Assembly (NCBI GenBank): GCA_002049455.2
Contig: KV918998.1
Span: 1 to 64,000, forward strand
Direction: 5' to 3'
Source of the DNA: Porphyra umbilicalis
Lineage: Eukaryota; Rhodophyta; Bangiophyceae; Bangiales; Bangiaceae
Length of the DNA: 64,000 bases
Part shown: positions 11,246-21,432 of the stretch, piece by piece
Layout: the number at the start of each line of letters is the position of its first letter
How positions within the stretch are numbered: the stretch's first letter is position 1
Program-made: the position numbers and the translations under genes
Notes under the pieces: model-generated
The model's input: the letters and a program-made list of their open reading frames with translations, nothing else
What the model was told of the DNA's origin: nothing
The model's database searches: none

Positions 11246-12032
11246 GGCGACGCGCTAAGGGGCGGGGCGCACGCGAGACCAGGGTACTGACCACTTGAAG
11301 CCGAGAGGGGCCGGTGCCAACCGGTGGAGGGAGGGAGGGGAAGGGATGGGAGAGAAGCAAAGACGAAAGCGGCGCTCGCCAATGGCCGGGGCCAGGACAG
11401 TGGCGGGATTTTGCTCAACGAGCAGGCCGTAAGCTGCCGGCGAGCATGGCGCTGGGACGCCCCGATCCGTCTTGAATGCGACTGTGAATCGGCTGAGGGG
11501 TGCCTCGTTTGATTCGCATGAAATTACAGAGATTTCCCGCAATGAGATCGGAGGTGAATCAACCGAATCCTTGCATTCTTCCATATTTACATTTCAAAAA
11601 GGATCTTATGACCGACGATATGTTAGCTGGGAATCACTGTATATGCGTGAAATTAAAGCGATTCCAGAAACAAATTCGGCGACGATCTGCTCTTCTGTCC
11701 TGCGCGGGTGTTTCCCCCATGCCCAAGCCTGCAGGCGGCTACCGCTTCTTGCTTCGCCGCTTGGCCAGGCCTCCTCGCGCCTTCACTGTCCCAGCTGTTG
11801 GCACGTGCCTCGTGTCATCTTGCGTCTCATACCGTCGCAGTCGCTGCCCGCTTTCATTGCCGCCCACTGCCACGCCCCCTTTGCCGTCGTCACTGCCTGG
11901 ATTGCCCCACGCTTGAGCACCTTCCCTCATCCCCACCCCGTTCCCGCCCCGCTACGGAATGACATTGAGTTGCCATCACGTTTCTATGGAGGTGTACAAG
12001 TGGGGCGGAGCTGATAGAAACAAACAACGCAT
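11246..12032. other. Spacer between the MUS81-like and Ulp1-like genes
   Basis: No gene recognised. It should hold the promoter of the leftward MUS81-like gene and the 3' end of the leftward Ulp1-like gene. The right copy of the diverged direct repeat lies at 11513-11675. Confidence 0.5.
11513..11675 (+). repeat. Diverged direct repeat, right copy
   Basis: Counterpart of 7625-7790 in the same orientation, with shared blocks AGATCGGAGGTGA, TTCCATATTTAC, GATCTTATGACCGACGAT, AATCACTGTAT and TTAAAGCG. Located 270 bases upstream of the MUS81-like start codon. Confidence 0.5.
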
Positions 12033-15000
12033 TTATTCCGTGACCATCATTGCTGCCCCCCGCCCTTGCTCTCGGAGCAGCCCCCCTGCGTGCACCATCT
12101 TGTGAACCAGTGCCAGTCGGAGCACGTCCGCCTCGTCCCCACCGAGATCGGGCGACGAGCCGACCACCACGCTGGCCACGAACTGCAAGCAAAAGGCGCC
12201 ACAGCTGACCATGTCGGCCTGCGTGGGCGACTTGACGTACGTCTCCCCCCACACCCGCCCCGCAGCTGGCGCGTGGCTGCCGCCCCGCGTGTCCAAAATG
12301 ACATTGCCGAGCAGCTTCAAGCGGGACATGGAAAACCGGGTTGTCGCGTCCTCCTCGTCGCGACTTGGCGACGGGTCGTAGAACTCGACCGTGCACTTGT
12401 CCAGCCACACGCGGGCGGCGCACCAGTGCTTGTTGCCATGGTTGACCAGCGTGACGACCGACTGGCACGAGCCCACACCGTCCGCCCACCGCTGCGCTAG
12501 CTCGTGCGCCGCACTCAGCTGCACGCTGTGGCCTTGGGGGGTGCGGAGCAGCGCCGTAAACTTGTCGCACAGCAGGACGTGGACGGAGCTGTTCCAATCC
12601 AGCCCCGACCTCGCCAGCTCGACGAGGAAGCAGTCGATAAAGGAGCACTGCATCCACACCGGCCGCGCCACGTCGAGCAACTCGCGCACAGACAGCCGGT
12701 ACGTGACGTCGCGCACGTCCGACGACCCACTCGACCCAATGACAAGCTCGGTCACTTTCCGCTCCCACACCGTGTCGCTGGGCAATGCGGGGCCGAGAGC
12801 GCTCCTCACCGTGGCGACCATGTCCGGCACGTCGGCCGCAATGGGCATCAAAAACGAGTCGGCCAACGGCGCCAGGATGTCCGGCACGAGGAGCGTGTTG
12901 AGCCAAGACTTGGACTGCAGCGCAAAAAGGAAGTCCCGGTTGCACAGGTGCACGGCGAGCATGTCGCGCAACGCCGCGTGAGGGAGGCGGCGCGGGCCCG
13001 CCCCCGCCGCGAGCACCACGTCGATGACAACGCGCGCCTCGTCCGTCGGCATCGTCTCGACGACCGGCACCGTGGGGTCGGCCGACCCATTCGCCCGGGC
13101 CGTGCCGTCGGCGGCGATGGATGCAGCGGCGAGCGCCGCCGCCGACAAAAGAAAGCAATTGTCATCCTGAAGCCGCAACACCTCCTTCGCCTCCCGCTGC
13201 GACGCAAACCGCGTCATGATGGCGCTGGCGGCGACGTCCCACTCTGCGGGCCTCACCCAGTGGCGGATGATTTCTGCCACCGTCGAAGTGCGCGCCGCCC
13301 GTGCGGCGGCGCGCAGCACGAACGCCGACGGGTTCGGTGACGACCGCGTCGCCGACGCGGGAGTTGGGGGTGCGGGTGGCGCCGCCGCTCGCTTGGGAGG
13401 GGTGCCAGTGCGCGCCTGGCCGAGTGAATTTCGCCCCACCAGCGCCGTAATGCGGGTGAGCGGCGCGCGTGGGGGGCGATCACCGCTCGCAGAGGAGCCG
13501 TCGCCGGCGTCTCCCAGTCGCTGAAGCTTGCGGGGAGGCTCCGCGCCTTCCTCAGCGTCCCCGTCCTCGTTCTCGTCCGCCTCGTCAGGCCGTCCACCAC
13601 CGTCCGCGCCGCCTGCATCGTCGTGCACCGCCGGTTTGGCGCGTCGGCCCATGCCGAGAATGGCATTGGACAGCTTCCTCGCTCTTGCCGGAGCCGCTCC
13701 GTGTGCAGGCGAGGGGGGCGCGCGTGGCGTCTTACGTGACGCCGTCTTACGTGACGCGGGTCGAGGGGCAGGAGGCGACGACGGCGGCGTTGCTGCCGCT
13801 GGCTGTGAGGAGCCGGCGTCGGCTGGGCGCCCGCTCTCCGTCCCCCGCTTGTCCTGCCCCTCCCCCTCGGTGACCGCGCGGTTCTCGCGCCCGCCGTTGG
13901 TCGATGCGCGTTTCCCGCGGCCGCGCCCGCTCGCGCCTGACTCCACCGTCGCGGCTTCGAGCGACTCGTCGTCACTGGCGCCCGCCTCCGCTACCGGCTT
14001 GTCCCAGAAGCACTGTCGGATAACGTTGCTCCAAAACGGCGACAGGGAGAAGGCGACGACGAGCGCGAGGCGCTTTGCCGGAAGCTTGGCCCGAACCCGC
14101 GCATGCCAGGGGGGGTACAGGCACGTTTGGTCGGCCACGACCGTCTCAGTCGTCGGCGTCGACGGCCAGCCCAGAGCCCAGTTGTTGTCAAAGAGCGGCT
14201 TGGGGCACAGGAACTTCCAGTCCCGCGCCTCCCGCTTCTCGAACGCGCTCAGCTGCTTCCGCCGGATACCCGCCATCCGCCAGACGTCCTGGCACTTGGA
14301 GAACGTGACGTCGTCGACCCTCTTCAAGCCCGTGGCCGACAAAAACGCCTGCAGCATGCTGTCGGTGATGACCTCCTTGGAACGATCGGCGTCGACCGTC
14401 GGGTTCCCGCGGTTCTCGAGCGACCGTATCCAACAATCTGACGACACAATGGCGTCGAGCCCAGCGTCGCCGTGCACAGCATCGGCGGCCACGGCAACGG
14501 TCGCCCCGCTGCCTCCGCCGCTGGCCCCGTCCCTCAGCGCAACCGCCAGCGCGACCGCCTCCTCCACGTCCGGGTCCTCCTGGTTGGCCATCGCTTCCTC
14601 CCCGTCGTTGGCCTCGTCGTCGTTGAACAAGCTGTCCCCGTCGCCGACCGTCGACCACTCCGCCCCGCTGAACTGTACCGACGCCGAGCCGCCATCAGCG
14701 TCGGACAGGCCGAGCGGCGACAAGCCGCCGTCCGCCTCGGTCGAGCTGTTCGCGGCAAGGACGCGGGTCGCGCTGCTTGACGCGGCTACCACCGTACGAG
14801 GGTGTAGCGCGCGCCATTGGCGAGTAAGATTTTGGGCAACCATGCGCGACTGGCCCGGGTCGACCGGCTCGTTGGCGCAGTCGAGGAGGAAGAGCTGAGT
14901 AGGATCGGACGCGGACCCAGTGCCCCTGGCGAGCACAATGTGAATGGACCGCCAGTGGGGGAAGCACGCGGGATTGGAGAGCAGCATGCGCCCGGTTGAG

Positions 15001-16381
15001 CGCATGTTGCACACGCACTCCTTGCACGCGGGGTTGGCGCCGATGCGGTTGAGCGCAGTCAACACCGGCACGGCATTAGGGCGGGGGTTGGGTCGCGCAG
15101 GCCGCTGCAGCCGTCCGTTCCCCGTGCCCGCGTCGCTGTGGCGAGCGCCGCCAGACGCGCCGCGGGACGAGCCGCGATACGGGCCACGGGCAGAGCCACG
15201 AGCAGAGCCACGGGTAGAGCCTCGGGCAGAGGCACGGGTGCCGCCGGAGGCGCCCCCGCGGGCAGCCCTGCCGGAGGTCCCAGCAGAGCGTCGGGCGACG
15301 CCGGAGGCGGGAGAGCGGAGAGAAACGCCGGCACCCTCAGATGCCGACCCCCCGCCGTAGGAGCCCCCGTCGCTCAGGCCCCCGCCGCCGCCGCCACCAC
15401 CGGGCGGGCGGGCATCGCCGGGCGGGCGAGCATCGCCGGGCGGGCGAGCATTTCCGGGCGGGGGATTGTCGTCGGGAAGGGGAGCGTCGCCAGGAGGGGG
15501 AGCGTCGCCGGGCGGTGAGCTGATGCCCACGCCCGGGGAAGAGCCACCACCGGCCGACGTGGCGTCGATGAGTGCGGCGATGCCACCAGAGGACGAGCCA
15601 CAGCGCGGAGAAGAGAGGGGCCCGGAAGCGACACGGCCGCTCCTCCCCCCCGACGCCCCCTCGGCGCCGCCGTCGCCACCGCTGCCGCCGCTGCCGCCGC
15701 CACCGCGACCTCCTCCAATCCCCCCGCCCCCCGCACTGCCGCCGCCGCGGCCGACGGCGCCCCCCCAGCCCCGCCCGGCGTCGGCGCTGGCGCCGCTACC
15801 GCTGCAGCGGCGTCCGCCTCCAATCCCCCCGTCCCCAGCGCTGCCGCCACCGCGGCCGACGCCGCCCGGCCCGACGCCGCCAGCGCCGCTGCCACGACCG
15901 GCGCAAACCCCCCCGTCTCCAGCGCCGCCGCCACCGCGGTCGGCGCCGCCCCCGCCGCCGCTGCCCCCCGTCCCCCCTCCCCCTGAGCCGCCGCCGCCGG
16001 CCCGCCCGGCGCCGCCGCCGCCGCTGCCACAACCGCCGCATATCTCCCCGGCGGCGGCAGCCGCGGCGGAGCCGGGGCCGCCGACAATCCCCCCGGCGGC
16101 GGCGGCAGCGGCGGAACTGGGGCCGACGACAATCCCCCCGGTGCCGGCGGCGGCGGCGGCCGCGGAGCCGGGGCCGACGACAGTCCCCCCGGCGCCGGTG
16201 GCGGCGGCGGCGGCGGAGCCGAGGCCGCCACCGCCTCGCCCGGCGCTGCAGCCACTTCCGCTGCCATCACTCCCCGTGCCGCCCGCTCCCCACCCCCCGG
16301 CGGCGGCGGCAGCCGCGGTGCCGCCCCCCCCGCCGCCCCCCCGCTGCCGCCGCCGTCGCCGCCGCCGCCGTCGCCGCCGCC

Positions 16382-16412
<31 letters not shown>

Positions 16413-16775
16413 CCGCCCCCCGTCCCCCCCCCCCCGAGCCGCCGGCGTCGATGGGCCCACCGTCGCTGCTGTGAACAGGTGCCTCATGCGCATCGCCAGA
16501 CAAAGCCATGTCGTCCCCCCGACCGCCCCGGCGCCTGCTGCCGCCGCCGCCGCCGCTGCCGCCCCCCCCCCCCGGCAATCGAAGCGCAGACCGTGCCACG
16601 GACGCCCGCCACCGCACGGTCCACCGGCACACAGCAGACACACCGCCGCGCGCCGGGGGACGGAGAGGGCTGCGACGAGGAGGAGTGCGAGCAAGACGAG
16701 CATGACGGGGGAAGCGGGCGGGGAGAGCAATGGACCGGGCCGTGGCGGGCCAGCGCCCAAAATGGCGGTCGCCAT
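12033..16775 (-). CDS. Large Ulp1/C48-type SUMO protease-like protein
   Basis: About 1580 residues if translation starts at the ATG at 16775; this start is uncertain because the first ~600 residues are triplet-repeat Gly/Ala/Arg/Pro sequence. The C-terminal domain has the order of a C48 peptidase: GNKHW (His ~1450), EFYDPS (Asp ~1467), then SPTQADMVSCGAF (Gln, and Cys ~1525). In Ulp1/SENP enzymes this His-Asp-Cys triad removes or matures SUMO. A central part with CKECVCN near 15020 and a second unique block near 14000-14450 resemble nothing I know. The region before it is rich in RGS/RGG-like repeats. Ulp1 domains are known in KDZ/Zisupton elements, which supports the link with the transposase at 2327. 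Substrate and activity are inferred. Confidence 0.65.
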
Positions 16776-17060
16776 CGCGGGAGCAGGGAATGGCGGGAAC
16801 AACGGGTGCCGCGCGCTGCGGTGGCGGGCGCCATCAATTCAGCAGCAGTGGCCAATTGCCAACTGCGCGGGGGCGGTGATACGGGGGAGATGCGGCGCCC
16901 CGAGGCGCCCGTGGGGGGGGGGGGGGGGGGCGCTCTCAGAGCACGTGAGGGGGTGGCGAGATAGGGTGCGTTTCCGGGCCGTAAGGGCATCTCGCCACTA
17001 AACCCCGCTCATTGCCTCTCAGAGGGCGGCGAGATGTGGAGTGTCATTTCGCACTCTCGG
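16776..17060. other. 5' flank of the Ulp1-like gene with terminal motifs
   Basis: Contains GTGGCGAGAT at 16953, its inverse at 16989-16998 and GCGGCGAGAT at 17026-17035, beside a 16+ base G run near 16913-16930. These motifs match those at the left end of the candidate transposon. Confidence 0.55.
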
Positions 17061-17286
17061 GGGCCGTGCACGGGGTCGCTGGGGGCCCCTGGCGCGCCGG
17101 TAGAAATTTCATGCGGCCAGGATGCCGCCTTCGTTTCCGCCACCTGGCCAATCAGCAGGCTGAAATGTTTGTGCGCGCTTTGTGGCCCCTTTGGGGCACC
17201 TCCTGCACGGTACCTCTGGCGGGGGTGGGCGCTGGCGAATCTAGGGGGCCGTGCACGGGGTTGCTGGGGGCCCCTGGCGCGCCGGG
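17061..17286 (+). repeat. ~185 bp repeat, one full and one partial copy
   Basis: A near-identical copy of the left-end unit (17061-17243), then the first ~40 bases of another (about 17246-17286). Same orientation as the left copies; includes GGCCAATCAG at 17146-17155. Unlike the left end, no TATA box follows. Confidence 0.75.
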
Positions 17287-17940
17287 ATTACAGTGCTGCC
17301 AAGCGTCATCCGCAACTGTACGCAAATCAACGGACAGATCCACCGACGAAACAGAAACACGTTCCGCTTGCTGTCGTAAAAATATTTTGATACATCAAAT
17401 CGGGCTCGACTTCTTCTTCTCTCAGAGAATACTTTGAATCCGTCCACTTCGTTCCAAGATCAGGCGAATCTGAGGTTTCCAAGTGCCGACTGGGTCTGAC
17501 ACGGTGGACGACCTGCCCCGCGCGTCGCATCAGGCGGCAAGCACCGGAACGCCGCCCGTTTTAGCAACTTATCAAAAATCTGTTAATTCACTCTCATTGC
17601 CTTGTTCGGATGAAATTGCAGGACAATCTAAAGTCTGTTCCATGGACGGGGCGCAGTGCCTACTGGTAGATATTTTTAAGCCTCTGGAAGGGCCCTGGAG
17701 AGGCTCACTGATGTGTAATATGCTTGTGTGGATCGAAAATGATTCACAAGGGGTCCATATTATTATTTCGATCACCTGTGTCTGATCCAGATGGGTCAGG
17801 GCTACGGGTTTGTGGGCCAGGGTTTTACCCCTGTGCGTAGGTCAATGCCGGCGATGCAGGCTCCTCAGCAGCCGATTCCAGGCCCTACGGAAGGGCATGC
17901 TCCTCATTCCTGTTTGCTTCCCACCTCTGACCGAGGTGGC

Positions 17941-18010
17941 GTCCTGCTGGCGACTGGTCCTCTTGCTAGCAACTGCAGTGGCTGGCAAGAGGACCAGTCG
18001 CCAGCAGGAC
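17941..18010. repeat. Hairpin with 30 bp arms
   Basis: Positions 17941-17970 are the reverse complement of 17981-18010 with one mismatch; the loop is ten bases (AACTGCAGTG). Function unknown. Confidence 0.9.
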
Positions 18011-18014
18011 GCCA

Positions 18015-18044
18015 TGGTGGAGCCAGCAGCTGCTGGCTCCACCA
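18015..18044. repeat. Perfect 30 bp palindrome
   Basis: A perfect palindrome centred on CAGCTG, five bases after the preceding hairpin. A third short inverted repeat (CACTGGT/ACCAGTG) follows near 18067-18085. Confidence 0.9.
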
Positions 18045-19784
18045 GCCGGCAACAGCCTCGCAGCCGCACTGGTCTGTCACCAGTGGCCGCGTTCTTTCCC
18101 ATCCAGCCCCGCTATCGGAGCTAACTCAGCAGCTGCCCGACTGACGCTGCATTCGTTTCGGTTGCTGCGCACAGTCCCGTAGCCGGCCCCACCGACCGCT
18201 GCCCTGGCCGCACCCGCAGCCCCAAGCATACAGAAGAACAGAAACAGTACCTTGGCTGTTTACGTAAGAGCGGACCTCCAGCAAACGGCAGCAGACACGC
18301 ATGGTCAGAAAGACTGGAAGAGAGAGAAAGCGAAAGTAGGTTCTGGTTACACAGCGATGATGCCCACGAGCCGCACTCCAGTCACCCACGCCTTTTACCC
18401 ATACCAGCTCATGTCTCCCCAGTACACAGTGGGGGCGTCGGTGGGCGATTATCGGGGAGCACGTCACTCGGCAATCCGCGAACATACTCACTGTCCCCCA
18501 TCCGAGAGATAGACTGGTCAAGCAGCCAGCGTGGTGCTGGGCCGTGAGCGGTCACAGGATTCTGGGAGACCCAGCCACGTCGGGATAGTCCCTCGTTGAG
18601 GAGCAGTCGGTCACCTGCGGAATGGTATCTGCTGATGGCTCCCAGTAGAACCCAAACGCCATCTGCCTGGTCACCTGTCGCCTCGGTTTCCAAAGTTGGG
18701 TCCCACGATCGACCGCGATACGCGCATGGCCCCACCAGCAGCAGAGCTGGAAGAGATGGAAAGAGCGCCGCACGCTGAATTGGCCTGCCACCAGTGGTCG
18801 AGCTCCCACCCGTCCCGCCTCCCTGTCGGGGGTGACCCAGAAGCCGCCCGACTGTTGCTGTTTCGTTTATACTGTCTGCGCATAGAATCGGCGTGCGCCC
18901 CGGCGGTCGCTGTGCCGGCCTCACCCAGAGTGGCATGCAAGCTGTCCACCTGCCGCCTGAGCATTGGCGCCTGAAGGGGTACATGTAGCAGCACACTCGG
19001 TACACCAGCCCGCTGTACTGAAGTGTCTTCGTTGTTTGCGTACGAGCGGACCGCACTCATGCTTCAGTGGACAAGTAGGGTCAGACAGAATGGAGCTGAG
19101 AGAGAGCACAATAAGGTATTGACTACGATGTGATCGTGCAGGCGCGCCACTCTCCAGTCACCCACACTGCAGCCACCCACGCCCGCTACCCGCGCTAGCT
19201 TGTGCCTCCCCTAGTCCTCTGCAGCTACATCGGCCAACGAAGAAACAGGGAGGCGGGCGCAGGCGTCGGCCGCGGTCAAGCTGTCCACATATAGAGCAAC
19301 ACCAATACGCTGCCGGAGGACTGGCATGTCAGGTTGGGCAAAGCATAGCGGTGCTCCAAGCCGGGTGCACGGGAACCGCACGTACGGGTGCCCGATGCCG
19401 GTCCGCCCGAAGGAGACGCACGCCTGGTAAAAGCGGCGCCATGGTGGCGGGCGCGACGACGATGGCGTCAACCGCGACGGCATCAGCGTCCACGCGCACA
19501 TCGTGGCGGCGGATTCGGTACGGCGGCGGGGGGACCGATCCGTCGGGTCCTGTGTCGCCGTGCTGTCCTCGACGACAGTGGGGACCGATTCGCCACCCCG
19601 ATCCGGAGATCTTTGTGGTCGGGCCCCAGTTCTGGGTGGCCCCAATCGGTCCTGATTGCTGGCACCGATGTCGAGGATGCGCCCGAAGTTGATGGAATCT
19701 CACTGTTGATTTCGCCAATCGACGAGCGCATCCGGCCCCCCCCCGAGGCGCGCGGAGCGCGCGCGCCCCCCCCCCCCCCCCGCG

Positions 19785-19823
19785 TTTTCACATCGCATAT
19801 TCACGCGAATGTCATGTGAAAGC
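19785..19823. repeat. Hairpin motif, copy 2
   Basis: TTTTCACAT, then CATATTCACGCGAA and ATGTGAAAGC, close to the motif at 409-448. It lies ~330 bases before the MMAA-type start codon. Confidence 0.45.
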
Positions 19824-20153
19824 TGCACGGCGCATTTCCTACCTCGCCGCCTCGTCCGACGCGGGCCGCTCCCACCCAGAAGCTCCGTGCCGACCTCGTC
19901 CGCGCCGTCACCATCCGTCCGCCCTTTGGGGCGCGTGACCGCCGTCTCTGCTTCACGGGATGGGCCACGCGCCGACCGTCGGCGCGGTGACCGGGGTGTG
20001 CCGCGCCCGCCCCGCCCGCGCCTGAGCGCCCCGCCCGCGTGCGTCGGCTCTCCCCGTCTGCCGTCCGCGCCTGCCCGCCCCTGGCGCGTCTCGGTGCCCC
20101 TCTTGGCCCGTTGGTGTGGCGCCCTCCCCCCCTACCCCCCGTTTCGAGCGGCC

Positions 20154-21432
20154 ATGGCGGGGCGAGGCCCGCCAAACGTGGGCGCCCTCGCCGACGCGGT
20201 GCGGCGCGGGGAGACGTGGGCGCTCAGCCGCGCCATCACGCTCGTCGAGTCGACCGCCGCCGCGCATTGGCCCGCCGCCACCGAGTTGCTGGAGCGGGTG
20301 CTGTCCCCCCCCCACCCCACCCCCGCCACCACCTCCCCCGCCTCTTCCCCCGGGGACCCCCCCCCCCCCCTGCGGCGGCGCCCAAACCGCCCACCCTCCG
20401 CGTGGCCATCTCTGGCTCCCCCGGCGTCGGCAAGAGCACCTTCATCGAGGCCCTCGGCGTCGCCCTCACCGCCCGCGGCGAGCGGCTGGCCGTCCTCGCC
20501 ATTGACCCGTCGTCGCCCCGCTCGGGCGGTGCCATCCTCGGCGACAAGACGCGCATGAGCGGCCTCGCCGCCTCCCCGCTCGCCTACGTGCGGCCGACGC
20601 CGTCGGCGGGCGCGCTCGGCGGCGTCGCCCGCCGCACCGACGAGGCGGTGGTGCTCGTCGAGGCGGCGGGCTACCCGACCGTCCTCGTCGAAAGCGTCGG
20701 CGTCGGCCAATCCGAAGCCGCCGCCGCGTCGGTGGCCGACGCGCTCGTCCTCCTCGTGCCGCCGGCGGCGGGGGACGGGCTGCAAGCCGCTAAACGGGGG
20801 TTACTCGACTTGGCCGACATTGTCGTTGTGCACAAGGCGGCGGCCGCGCCGGGGGCGGGCGCCGCCGCCGCCGCCGCCACCGCTGCCGCGTCGGCGGCGG
20901 CGGCGGCGGCGGGGGGCCATTGCCGTCGGCGGCCGCGCGGTCGACGCGCCAAGACTACGCCGCCGCCCTCTCGCTGCTGCGCAGCCGCCGGCGCGGGTGG
21001 CGCCCCCGCGTCGTCCTCTGCGACTCGGCTGTGGCGGTGGCGGCGGCGGGGCGGGCCCCACCGCCGTCGCCGTCGCCGCCGACGCCGCCGTTGCCCGCCG
21101 CCGCCGCCGCCGACGCCGAGGCGGTTCTCCGCCCGATCGACGTGTGGGATGCGCACGTGCTGCCACTGTGGCGGGCGCTCTCCCGCCCGCCCGCGGCGGC
21201 GCTGCTCGCACACCGCGCGGCCTCGCGGGAGGCGTGGGCGGTGGCGGAGCTGCGGGAGCGCCTTGCCGCGGCGGCAGCGGCCGACGGGCCGACGGCGGCC
21301 GCGTTGGCGACGTTGCGCCCGCGGCTGGCGCGGGGGGAGGTGACCCCGCGGGTGGCGGCGGCACGGCTGGCCGACGTGTTTTTGGGCGGGCGCCCGGGGG
21401 GGGGGGGTGAGGCGGTCGGGTCGCGCCGCTAG
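20154..21432 (+). CDS. MMAA: MMAA/MeaB-type GTPase (methylmalonyl-CoA mutase chaperone)
   Basis: Start ATG at 20154; the family begins with a helical N-terminal arm, seen here as [24 protein letters not shown]-loop GSPGVGKST, then [20 protein letters not shown] and [12 protein letters not shown], are hallmarks of MeaB/ArgK/MMAA GTPases, which load and protect cobalamin on methylmalonyl-CoA mutase. In this copy the usual NKxD guanine motif reads HKAA, followed by an Ala/Gly run. The C-terminal part ([12 protein letters not shown]) fits the family. Reading needs two one-base frame changes, at the C14 run 20357-20370 and at the G6 run 20911-20916; each acts as one base missing. With both, the gene would give ~426 residues, close to family length. 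I read these as assembly errors, not decay. Confidence 0.85.

Larger units (their letters stand above)
753..17286. mobile_element. Candidate giant KDZ-type DNA transposon with nuclease and Ulp1-like genes
   Basis: Three large genes lie between copies of the same ~185 bp repeat: a KDZ-type transposase (+), a MUS81-type nuclease (-) and an Ulp1-like protease (-). Repeat copies are at 856-1183 and at 17061-17286, in the same orientation. The ten-base motif GTGGCGAGAT, or a one-base variant, occurs at 753, 794, 1256, 1300, 16953 and 17026, and inverted near 1220 and at 16989, so it clusters at the two ends. Large size and an associated Ulp1 protease are known for Zisupton-type KDZ elements. The outer ends are uncertain: I found no clean terminal inverted repeat or target duplication. 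The alternative is a host locus with repeated promoter sequences. Confidence 0.45.
17287..20153. other. Intergenic region with hairpins and a decayed duplication
   Basis: No gene recognised. Two long hairpins lie at 17941-18010 and 18015-18044. Segments near 18077-18394 reappear in diverged form at about 18789-19170, with shared blocks CACCAGTGG, GCCCGACTG, GAGCGGACC and CAGTCACCCAC about 710-780 bases apart. This indicates an old tandem duplication. A C run near 19767-19781 precedes a hairpin motif at 19785-19823. Confidence 0.5.

Noticed and set aside
15466-17001. 511-residue Pro-rich plus-strand frame opposite the Ulp1-like gene
   Set aside because: It is the complement of Gly/Ala triplet repeats; the minus strand has the recognisable domain.
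856-17286. The 185 bp direct repeats as LTRs of a large retroelement
   Set aside because: They are tandem and partial at both ends, lack TG...CA ends, a primer site and any reverse transcriptase between them.
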